NCBI GenBank assembly: GCA_022710245.1
Contig: JAKLHH010000146.1
Span: forward strand, 1 to 10,850
From: Myxococcota bacterium
Lineage (GTDB): Bacteria > Myxococcota > Polyangia > GCA-2747355 > JAKLHH01
Direction of reading: 5' to 3'
DNA length: 10,850 nt
Shown: one piece after another, positions 1-7,699 of the stretch
How the letters are laid out: every line of letters starts with the position of its first letter
How positions within the stretch are numbered: position 1 is the first letter of the stretch
Translations under genes and position numbers: made by a program
The notes under the pieces: model-generated
The model's database searches: none
What the model saw: the letters and a program-made list of their open reading frames with translations, nothing else
Told to the model about the DNA's origin: nothing

Positions 1-72
1 CAGCACGGCGGCTTCATCGTCGTCGAGAACCGCGCGCCGACGGTCGTCTTCTCGGTGCTCCTGCCGCGGTGA
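1..72 (+). CDS. C-terminal end of a probable sensor histidine kinase (partial)
   Basis: Only the last 23 residues and the TGA stop are in the window; the gene enters from the left edge. The peptide reads QHGGFIVVENRAPTVVFSVLLPR. This has the pattern of the last two beta strands of a HATPase_c domain: a glycine pair, a short hydrophobic strand, a turn, then a strand ending in LP, as in the G2-box end of many histidine kinases. The usual GxGTxF glycines of the turn are replaced by RAPTVVF, so this is not a textbook match. If correct, the protein would autophosphorylate and signal to a response regulator that is not visible here. No receiver domain follows the stop. The call rests on a short segment and could also fit another GHKL-type ATPase. 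Confidence 0.55.
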   Translation, partial: QHGGFIVVENRAPTVVFSVLLPR

Positions 73-396
73 CTCCGCGCGCGTGTCCCACCCACCACCG
101 TGGATTCTGCAGCTGACCCGCTAACCGAGGGTCGCCTGGTCCATCGGGGCTCTGGTTGCTCCCGGAGCTCGGTGGAGAAGCGGGCCGCGCGCCGCCCGCG
201 GCCGGTGCGGGAGAAGCACGCGCCGTGCGCGGCTTGCCGGTTGCGGACGGTGCCCTCGCGGCGCGGCGCCGCGACGGCCCCGTCCGCTCTCTTGGGCTGC
301 GTGGGACTGCCGAGGTACGTCGCGAGGCGACGGGGAAGACGCCGTGAGAGACCGGGCAGCGCGGGCACGAGGCAGCAAGCGCGCGGCAGGACGGGC
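73..396. other. Gene-less interval with clustered GC hairpins
   Basis: No frame here has a convincing ribosome site and protein-like sequence. The interval holds perfect short inverted repeats: CCCGC/GCGGG at 195-211, GCACG-cgc-CGTGC at 216-228, a nested hairpin at 243-287 and CGTCGC-gag-GCGACG at 318-332. It follows the kinase stop and lies between convergent genes, so transcription termination or a structured 3' RNA is the simplest reading. In DNA this GC-rich some hairpins arise by chance. Confidence 0.4.
243..287 (+). terminator. Long nested GC hairpin, possible terminator of the kinase transcript
   Basis: An outer stem GCGGACGG (243-250) pairs perfectly with CCGTCCGC (280-287). Inside it GCC (252-254) can pair with GGC (276-278), and an inner stem CGCGGCG (257-263) pairs with CGCCGCG (267-273) around a 3-base loop. 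Nearly the whole 45 bases can be paired. What follows is TCTCTTGGG, only mildly T-rich, so a classical intrinsic terminator is not clear. It lies 170 bp after the kinase stop. A non-coding structured RNA is an alternative. Confidence 0.35.
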
Positions 397-538
397 GAGA
401 GGGGAGAGCACGCGAGAGGGGAGAGCACGCGAGAGAGGAGAGCACGCGAGAGGGGAGAGCACGCGAGAGGGGAGAGCACGCGAGAGGGGAGAGCAGGCGA
501 GAGAGGAGAGCAGGCGAGAGGGGAGAGCAGGCGAGAGG
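397..538. repeat. 17-bp purine-rich tandem repeat array, eight full copies
   Basis: The unit GAGAGGGGAGAGCACGC starts at 397, 414, 431, 448, 465, 482, 499 and 516, with a partial ninth copy at 533-538. Copies 3 and 7 read GAGAGAGG at their start. Copies 6-8 carry CAGGC in place of CACGC, so the array shows a directional variant pattern typical of stepwise tandem duplication. Apart from the CACGC/CAGGC part, the plus strand is purine. The array sits 30 bp past the stop codon of the minus-strand hydrolase gene, so its transcript there would be C/U-rich. The Arg/Glu/Gly-rich peptides it can encode look like non-coding artefacts. Confidence 0.9.
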
Positions 539-567
539 AAGCGAGCGAGGTGAGCGAGCGGGCGCTG

Positions 568-1596
568 CTAGCCCTTGTCCTCGGGGTTGTGCGGGTTCGG
601 CGGGTGCGGACACTTCGTCCGCTGGTGCGGCAGCGCCTCGGGGGGCGTCTTGCCCTGGAGGAAGATCGACATCAGGCCCCAGCTGTCCGGGTTGGGCAGC
701 CAGTAGTTGGGCCAGTAGCCGCGGCCGTTGTCGTAGCGGTTCGGACGGAAGTAGCGGCACTGCGACATCAGGCCCCAGTGCCAGTCGATGTGCCGCTTCG
801 CGCTCGCGATGTGGCGGAGGAAGGTGGTCGCGCCGCCCTCGGCGAGCCGCGCCTGCGCCTTCTCCGCGCTGGCGCGGTTGCCCTGGTCGGTGCGCATCGC
901 CTTGACCTCCTTCGGGCCCTGCTTCGGCACGATGATGAAGAGCACGCGCTGCTTGTGCTCCTTCAGCAGGGAGGCCCGGACCGGGCTCCCGGTGCCGAGC
1001 GAGATCGCCCCCTCGATGGTGTACCGCTTGTTCGCCCGGTCGGCCTCGGCGATGCGCACGGCCGTCAGCGGCGCCGCCACGCTCCCGGTCGAGTAGCCCA
1101 TGAAGTAGACGCGGAGGTGCGCGCCGAGGTCCTCGGCGATGCGGTTGACGAAGAGCTTCATCGCCGGGATGGTCTCGCCGTCGAGGTCCCAGACGTTGGC
1201 GTGGGCGCGGTCGCCCTGACCCTGGTAGCGCGGCCCCCGCGTGCGCAGGTCCTGGATCGCCGCCACCACCAGCCGCCTGGTCAGCCCCGGCGCCTTGAGC
1301 CCGAGCCGCATGGTGTCGATGAAGTTCTCCGAGCGGCCGCCCCAGCCGTCCATGCCGACGATCAGGATCAGGTCGGCCTTGGGGTCGAAGTCCGGGTAGA
1401 CATAGAGGCGCGGGTTGCTCTCCATGATCACCTTGTCGAGCTTGCCCTTCGGGAACAGACGGCTCGGCACGAAGACCTCGCCGCGCGGCCAGGCCTTGTC
1501 GGGGGTGCCGGCGTTCACCGCCGCGGCGGCGAAGGCGGGCGAGACGCAGGTCACGAGCGCGAGCACCAGCAGGGACAGGCTCGAGGCGCGGGGCAT
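568..1596 (-). CDS. Secreted alpha/beta-hydrolase-fold protein (putative serine esterase/lipase)
   Basis: The 342-residue protein starts with a signal peptide: MPRASS, a hydrophobic run, then cleavage probably near AFA-A at residues 21-24. It is therefore exported to the periplasm or beyond. The core looks like an alpha/beta hydrolase. A strand LILIVGMDGWGG (76-87) could carry the oxyanion region. A nucleophile elbow GYSTG (167-171) puts the candidate catalytic serine at 169. His269 or His273 in HIDWHWG is the candidate base. The acidic member is not obvious: the expected strand reads LFIIVPKQGPKE (219-230). The C-terminus (about 321-342) is a Pro/His/Lys tail. The start is supported by GGAGAAGA (1601-1608 complement), 4 bases before ATG. 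It is divergent from the PAS-clpB unit and convergent with the kinase. Substrate unknown; esterase activity is inferred from fold motifs only. Confidence 0.7.
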   Translation of the reverse strand: MPRASSLSLLVLALVTCVSPAFAAAAVNAGTPDKAWPRGEVFVPSRLFPKGKLDKVIMESNPRLYVYPDFDPKADLILIVGMDGWGGRSENFIDTMRLGLKAPGLTRRLVVAAIQDLRTRGPRYQGQGDRAHANVWDLDGETIPAMKLFVNRIAEDLGAHLRVYFMGYSTGSVAAPLTAVRIAEADRANKRYTIEGAISLGTGSPVRASLLKEHKQRVLFIIVPKQGPKEVKAMRTDQGNRASAEKAQARLAEGGATTFLRHIASAKRHIDWHWGLMSQCRYFRPNRYDNGRGYWPNYWLPNPDSWGLMSIFLQGKTPPEALPHQRTKCPHPPNPHNPEDKG

Positions 1597-1622
1597 CCGT
1601 TCTTCTCCAGGCTATTGCCCAA

Positions 1623-1652
1623 GGACTAAACCCCTTCCCCGGGTGAGTCAAA
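1623..1652 (-). promoter_or_regulatory. Possible promoter of the hydrolase gene
   Basis: Read on the minus strand, TTTGAC (1647-1652) and TAGTCC (1623-1628) are 18 bases apart and 26 bases before the ATG. The -10 match is poor, so this is a weak candidate chosen because the surrounding sequence is locally less GC-rich than the genes. Confidence 0.25.
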
Positions 1653-1735
1653 CTTTGCGGCGGCCGCCAGGCAAGAGGCCGGGCCGACGGCCAGCTCGCG
1701 ACCGGTCGGCAGCCGCCCCGACGGAGGTGAGCCAG

Positions 1736-1764
1736 CTTGACACACCGTGTTTGGTGCCTAACTT
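1736..1764 (+). promoter_or_regulatory. Promoter of the PAS-clpB unit, housekeeping- or heat-shock-like
   Basis: TTGACA at 1737-1742 is a perfect -35 hexamer, followed after 16 bases by TAACTT at 1759-1764 as -10. The same bases read as CTTGACA, 14 bases, CCTAACTT, which resembles sigma-32 sites (CTTGAAA ... CCCCATNT) and, as CTTG-N17-CCTAACT, the alphaproteobacterial RpoH form. A small inverted repeat CACC (1743-1746) / GGTG (1753-1756) lies in the spacer and could be an operator. It is 50 bp before the PAS gene and is the best promoter-like sequence in the window. Confidence 0.6.
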
Positions 1765-1800
1765 AGCGCTGGTCATCGAGGACCCGAGATCGCAGCGAGA

Positions 1801-1806
1801 GGGAGG
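1801..1806 (+). promoter_or_regulatory. Ribosome binding site of the PAS gene
   Basis: GGGAGG is 7 bases before the ATG at 1814. It decides the start: the frame is open much further upstream (to 1415), but those codons overlap the hydrolase gene and the promoter. Confidence 0.75.
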
Positions 1807-1813
1807 ACGCGAC

Positions 1814-2236
1814 ATGGCCCAGCGCTACCGCTTCGTGCTGCTGGAGGACCCGGGCGTCACGCTGCCTGTCCCCTACCAGCCGCCGGCCCCACAGCCCGTC
1901 TGGGTGCGCGCGCCCGATCCGCTCGACCTGCTCGTCGCCGCGCTCTACCGGCTGAGCTGGCGGGGCGAGGGGGAGGAGCCCTGGGCGCCGGCGCTGGCCG
2001 AGGACCCGCTGGCCTTCCTCCTCGACGCCATCGGCGACGCGGTGATCCTGCGCGAGCAGGGCGGGCGGCTGATGTACGCGAACCCGGCCGCGAGGCGGCT
2101 GCGGCTCCCCGAGCAGGCGCTGGAGCGTGAGCTCGAGCTGCTCGAGCTCGAGGACGCGCGCTACGAGCGGCGGTGCATGACCTTCCAGCACGGGGCCGCG
2201 CGGCTCGTGCTCGAGGTGCTGCGGCGGGTCGCCTGA
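1814..2236 (+). CDS. Small PAS-domain protein upstream of clpB
   Basis: The 140-residue protein has a PAS-like core beginning about residue 64: DPLAFLLDAIGDAVILREQGGRLMYANPAARRL, with the usual pattern of a helix, a strand, a G turn and the YANPAA helix (about 88-95). PAS domains bind small ligands or mediate protein contacts. No kinase, HTH or cyclase domain follows, so any output must come through a partner. The first 60 residues are Pro-rich and of no family I recognise; MAQRYRFVLLEDPGVTLPVPYQ could be an extra interaction segment. The PAS fold looks short, ending near residue 135, against about 100 residues normally. A strong ribosome site fixes the start. It ends 13 bp before clpB, so the two are very likely one operon. 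A role tied to ClpB or to stress sensing is inference from position. Confidence 0.75.
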   Translation: MAQRYRFVLLEDPGVTLPVPYQPPAPQPVWVRAPDPLDLLVAALYRLSWRGEGEEPWAPALAEDPLAFLLDAIGDAVILREQGGRLMYANPAARRLRLPEQALERELELLELEDARYERRCMTFQHGAARLVLEVLRRVA

Positions 2237-2238
2237 AC

Positions 2239-2242
2239 GGAG
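2239..2242 (+). promoter_or_regulatory. Ribosome binding site deciding the clpB start
   Basis: GGAG lies 7 bases before ATG 2250. It would be almost on top of the alternative GTG at 2244, so it supports the ATG. Confidence 0.6.
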
Positions 2243-2249
2243 AGTGGAG

Positions 2250-4838
<2,589 letters not shown>

Positions 4839-4846
4839 GTGAGCTC

Positions 4847-4892
4847 TCGCGGCGCCGCGGAGGTCGGGCAGCACGCGGCCGGCGCGACCAAC
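4847..4892 (+). repeat. Intergenic element copy 1 (matches copy 2 after plsB)
   Basis: It begins 8 bases after the clpB stop. TCGCGGCGCCGC (4847-4858) contains the perfect palindrome GCGGCGCCGC. Then follow AGGTCGGGC (4861-4869), a 14-base spacer and GCGACCAAC (4884-4892). GGTCG (4862-4866) can pair with CGACC (4885-4889) to form a stem. The same three blocks in the same order occur at 10767-10815. It lies between clpB and the J-protein gene, ending 17 bases before that gene's ATG, so it could act as a 3' element of clpB, a 5' leader element, or a binding site. Confidence 0.7.
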
Positions 4893-4909
4893 CATGAGTG
4901 GCGGGTGAG

Positions 4910-5875
4910 ATGAAATTCGTCGACTACTACCAGGTCCTCGGGGTCGAGCGCGGCGCCAGCCAGGCAGAGATCTCCAAGGCCTACAAGAAGCTCGCCCGCA
5001 AGTACCACCCGGACCTCAACAAGAACCCCGGCGCCGAGGCGAAGTTCAAGGAGATCAACGAGGCCAACGAGGTCCTCAAGGACCCGGAGACGCGCAAGCG
5101 CTACGACACGCTGGGCGCCAACTGGAAGCACGGCGCGCCCTTCGAGGCGCCGCCGGGCTGGAGCGGGGCGCCGCCGGGCTGGGAGGTCCACTACGACGTC
5201 GGCGGCAACTCCGGCGGCGGCGGCGGCGGGTTCGGGGGCTTCTCCGACTTCTTCGAGTCGCTCTTCGGCGGGCGGGGCGGTCGCCGCAGCGCCGGCGGGC
5301 CAGGGCTCGACCTCAACGACATCCTCGGCGGCGGCTTCGCGCGTCAGGCGCGGGGCGCGAGCGCGGGGCAGGACGTCGAGAGCGCGATCACCGTCGAGCT
5401 CGAGGACGTGGTGCGGGGTGGGCGCAAGGCGATCGAGGTCTCCGGCCCGGGCGGCACGCGGCGGCTCGAGGTGAAGATCCCGCAGGGCATCCGCGACGGC
5501 GAGAAGATCCGCCTCGCCGGGCAGGGGATGCCCGGGCCCGGGCGCGGCCCGGGCGGTGACCTCTACCTGACGGTGCACCTGGCCCCGCACTCGACCTTCC
5601 GCGTGGAGGGCGATGACCTCGTCGCCCGCGTGCCGGTCTCCGCCTGGGACGCGGCGCTCGGCGGGCGCGTGCGGGTGCCCACCCTCGACGGCGAGGTGCA
5701 GATGACGCTGCCCCCCGGGCAGTCCTCGGGCCAGCGCCTCCGCCTGCGGGGCAAGGGGCTGCCGCGGCGCGCGGGGGGGAGCGGCGATCTCTACGCGGAG
5801 CTGCAGATCACCGTGCCGCGCACCCTCAGCCGCGAGCAGGAGGAGCTGTTCAAGAAGCTGCGGCAGATCTCGTAG
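4910..5875 (+). CDS. DnaJ-family co-chaperone without zinc finger (CbpA-like, type II Hsp40)
   Basis: The 321-residue protein starts [12 protein letters not shown], a standard J-domain opening, with the HPD motif at 33-35 that stimulates DnaK ATPase. A Gly/Phe-rich linker follows (about 97-130, e.g. [10 protein letters not shown] and LFGGRGGRR). Two beta-sandwich substrate-binding domains cover about 155-321 ([38 protein letters not shown]). The four CXXCXGXG zinc motifs of DnaJ are absent, so it is of the CbpA type. Before the G/F linker there is a doubled APPGW (about 81-92). An upstream in-frame GTG (4898) has no ribosome site and an in-frame stop at 4895 limits extension; ATG 4910 fits the family. 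It follows clpB by 71 bp. A J-protein delivers clients to DnaK, which works with ClpB, so the pairing is functional. No dnaK or grpE is in the window. Confidence 0.93.
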   Translation: MKFVDYYQVLGVERGASQAEISKAYKKLARKYHPDLNKNPGAEAKFKEINEANEVLKDPETRKRYDTLGANWKHGAPFEAPPGWSGAPPGWEVHYDVGGNSGGGGGGFGGFSDFFESLFGGRGGRRSAGGPGLDLNDILGGGFARQARGASAGQDVESAITVELEDVVRGGRKAIEVSGPGGTRRLEVKIPQGIRDGEKIRLAGQGMPGPGRGPGGDLYLTVHLAPHSTFRVEGDDLVARVPVSAWDAALGGRVRVPTLDGEVQMTLPPGQSSGQRLRLRGKGLPRRAGGSGDLYAELQITVPRTLSREQEELFKKLRQIS

Positions 5876-5883
5876 CGCGCCTC

Positions 5884-5934
5884 CCTCGCTGCCCCCGGTC
5901 AGCCCGGCCCGCAGGGGAGAAGGGCAGGCCGAGG
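5884..5934 (+). terminator. Possible hairpin terminator after the J-protein gene
   Basis: CCTCG (5884-5888) plus CTGCCC (5889-5894) can pair with GGGCAG (5922-5927) and CGAGG (5930-5934), leaving a 2-base bulge and a 27-base loop. It starts 8 bases after the stop. No T-run follows, so it may be an RNA-stability hairpin or be Rho-linked rather than an intrinsic terminator. Confidence 0.35.
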
Positions 5935-6006
5935 CGTACAAGGAGGAGAGGAAACTGAGGGGCCGCCCTGGATCCTCGACGGCGCCCGGGATAGCATCGC
6001 GCAGCC

Positions 6007-7452
6007 ATGCTCCGGAAGTCATCACCGCTCCTGCTCACGCTGGCCGTGCTCGCCGGCGCCTGTCCGAGGGCGCCGAGGGGTACAGCCGGCGATGCGGCAC
6101 CGGCGCCGGCCGCAGCCGCGCGCCCGCCGTGCCCCGCCGAGGCGCCGGCGCCGCCGGTGCTCCCCTTCGCGAGCGCGCTGCACGCGGTGCCCGAGTTCTG
6201 GCGCGACAAGGGCGGTGACCCCGAGGCGGTGCTGATGACGGCGCCGCAGATCGAGGCGCACAACCACGCGCTCGCGATGATCAACGAGGAGGGCTGGCCG
6301 GCCGGCCGCTGGCGCCTCGCCGACCTCTCCTTCGACCCGAAGCGCGTGCGCGCCCGGCTGCTGACCAAGCTCGAGCGGCTGGCGACCCAGATCGCTCGCG
6401 GGCAGCGCGTGCTGGCCACGGGGGAGCGCCCCGCGCTGGTCGATGAGCTCCGCGCCGAGGTCGACGGCGCGCGCCCCGCCGACGAGCTGCGCGTCGTCTA
6501 CCGGGGCACGCCGCTCCGCTGCTTCCCCTCCGACGACGGCCTCTACGAGAAGGCCTGGGACACCGCCTTCGACCTGCTGCAGTGCGCGCAGCTCCGCTTC
6601 GGCGAGCCGGTGCGCGTCGCGGCCAAGGGGCGGCGCTTCTGGTACGTCTGGTCGACCTACGGCGACGGCTGGGTGCGCCCCGAGGGGCTGACCCCGCCGC
6701 TCACGCCCGCGCAGGCGGCGGCTTACCTGGCGCCGCGCCGCTTCGTCGTGGCTCAGGTGGACCGGCTGCCGATCTGGTCCGCCGAGGGCGCGCTCCTGGG
6801 CGCGGCCGGCTTCGGCCTGCGCCTGCCGCTCGTCGCCGAGGAGGAGGGCGCGGTCACCGTGCAGGTCCCGTCAGCGACGGGCCTGGTGGTGGGGCGCCTG
6901 CGGCTGGGCGAGCGGGACGCCGAGCGCCGCGAGGTCAGCCTCGGCTACCCGCCGCTGACGAGGACGCGCCTCCTCGACCGCGCCTTCCGCCTGCTGAACA
7001 GCCCCTACGGCTGGGGTGGCACCGGCGACCAGCGCGACTGCTCGGCGCTGATGATGGACCTCTTCTCCGCCTTCGGTCTGCAGCTCCCACGTAACACGCT
7101 GCACCAGGCGATCGCCGGCACGCGGCGCGTGGAGGTGGCGGCGCTCGACGAGGCGAGCAAGGCGCAGGCGATCGACGCGGCGGCGGCGGGTGGCGTGGTG
7201 CTCCTCTACATGCCGGGGCACATCATGCTCTACCTCGGCCGCGACGGTGAGCACCTCTACGGCTTCCACCTCTTCTCCGGCTACCTGACGCCCTGCCCCG
7301 GCGGCGGCGAGACCATGCAGCGCGTGAACCGCGCGGTGGTGAGCGCGCTCGACCTGGGCAAGGGGGGCTCGCGCCGGAGCTTCCTGCAGCGGATCACCCG
7401 GCTCGTCGTCCTCGACGGGTCGTCGCCGGCCACGCGCGCCGCCCGCCGCTGA
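6007..7452 (+). CDS. Exported NlpC/P60-family (C40) cell-wall peptidase with SH3 domains
   Basis: The 481-residue protein starts with an export signal, MLRKSSPLLLTLAVLAGAC. Cys19 could be lipidated, but LAGAC is not a perfect lipobox. An Ala/Pro-rich linker follows. Residues about 55-110 (VPEFWRDKGGDPEAVLMTAPQIEAHNHAL) match what I know of the N_NLPC_P60 stabilising domain. Two SH3-like segments lie at about 199-228 and 246-289. The peptidase domain covers about 322-470: Cys345 in RDCSALMMD is the nucleophile, His405 in PGHIMLYLG the base, and His421 in YGFHLF the likely third residue. Members of this architecture cut the gamma-D-glutamyl to diamino-acid bond of peptidoglycan stem peptides, in the periplasm or at the outer membrane. 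The start is firm because a stop (5992) lies just upstream in frame, yet no good ribosome site is close. The 3' end has been tandemly duplicated. Confidence 0.88.
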   Translation: MLRKSSPLLLTLAVLAGACPRAPRGTAGDAAPAPAAAARPPCPAEAPAPPVLPFASALHAVPEFWRDKGGDPEAVLMTAPQIEAHNHALAMINEEGWPAGRWRLADLSFDPKRVRARLLTKLERLATQIARGQRVLATGERPALVDELRAEVDGARPADELRVVYRGTPLRCFPSDDGLYEKAWDTAFDLLQCAQLRFGEPVRVAAKGRRFWYVWSTYGDGWVRPEGLTPPLTPAQAAAYLAPRRFVVAQVDRLPIWSAEGALLGAAGFGLRLPLVAEEEGAVTVQVPSATGLVVGRLRLGERDAERREVSLGYPPLTRTRLLDRAFRLLNSPYGWGGTGDQRDCSALMMDLFSAFGLQLPRNTLHQAIAGTRRVEVAALDEASKAQAIDAAAAGGVVLLYMPGHIMLYLGRDGEHLYGFHLFSGYLTPCPGGGETMQRVNRAVVSALDLGKGGSRRSFLQRITRLVVLDGSSPATRAARR

Positions 7453-7536
7453 GGCGCGGCCCGGCGCAGCTCGTCCTCGACGGGGGTCGTCGCCGCCGGC
7501 CACGCACGCCGCCTGCTGAGGCGCGGCAGGGCTCAG
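7402..7536 (+). repeat. Imperfect tandem duplication spanning the 3' end of the peptidase gene
   Basis: Copy A (7402-7469) contains the last 16 codons, the TGA and 17 bases beyond it. Copy B (7470-7536) repeats it with small indels and substitutions. Shared landmarks in order are GTCCTCGACGGG, GTCGTCGCC, GGCCACGC, CGCCGCC, GCTGAGGCGCGGC and a final CAG. Indels in copy B (-3, +2, +3, -3) shift its frame, so it is no longer coding and lies in the intergenic region. Confidence 0.8.
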
Positions 7537-7699
7537 CGGCGCTCGCGGCGGCAGAGCGATCGCGGGGGCGCCGCGTGAGCAGTGCTACTCGTACGCGCGC
7601 GACGGATTCGTCCTCGCCGCAGCGCAGCGTGACTCACGCCGCGGTGCGCCGTGGGTTTTGCATTGACGGTCGACGGCAAAGGGTGGTCTTTTTTTCTCC
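7453..7699 (+). other. Intergenic region before plsB
   Basis: The first third is occupied by duplication copy B. The remainder holds no convincing gene. Near its end are an imperfect palindrome at 7658-7679, bounded by TTGC and GCAA around GTCGAC, and a run of seven T (7689-7695) directly before the plsB ATG. No clear -35/-10 pair is visible. Confidence 0.5.

Larger units (their letters stand above)
1597..1813. other. Divergent intergenic region between hydrolase and PAS-clpB unit
   Basis: This 217-bp stretch separates two genes transcribed away from each other and contains both candidate promoters. The first annotated signal on its right side is the TTGACA site at 1736-1764; on its left side the 1623-1652 pair. 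Between them is a GC-rich segment (1655-1725) with several GGCC and CGGC repeats and no recognisable gene. Confidence 0.6.

Noticed and set aside
397..538. CRISPR array
   Set aside because: Units are 17 bp and directly abutting with no unique spacers; this is a plain tandem repeat.
100..1629. 509-residue plus-strand frame through the GA repeat and opposite the hydrolase gene
   Set aside because: The frame has no domain and low-complexity Arg/Glu/Gly composition. The minus-strand frame has a signal peptide, a serine elbow and a ribosome site.
1655..1704. Possible third copy of the clpB/plsB intergenic element (GCGGCGGCCGCCAGG ... GGGC ... GCGACC)
   Set aside because: Only short fragments match, the palindrome is altered, AGGTCGGGC is missing and spacing differs; it may be chance in GC-rich DNA.
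1761..1790. CIRCE heat-shock operator near the PAS-clpB promoter
   Set aside because: TTAGCGCTG resembles one half-site, but no inverted second half follows at nine bases.
1415..1813. Upstream extension of the PAS gene to 1415
   Set aside because: It would overlap the hydrolase gene and run through the promoter. A strong ribosome site precedes ATG 1814.
5955..6120. CTG-started frame after the orphan ribosome site
   Set aside because: CTG starts are rare, the frame overlaps the peptidase signal peptide and gives a composition unlike a real protein.
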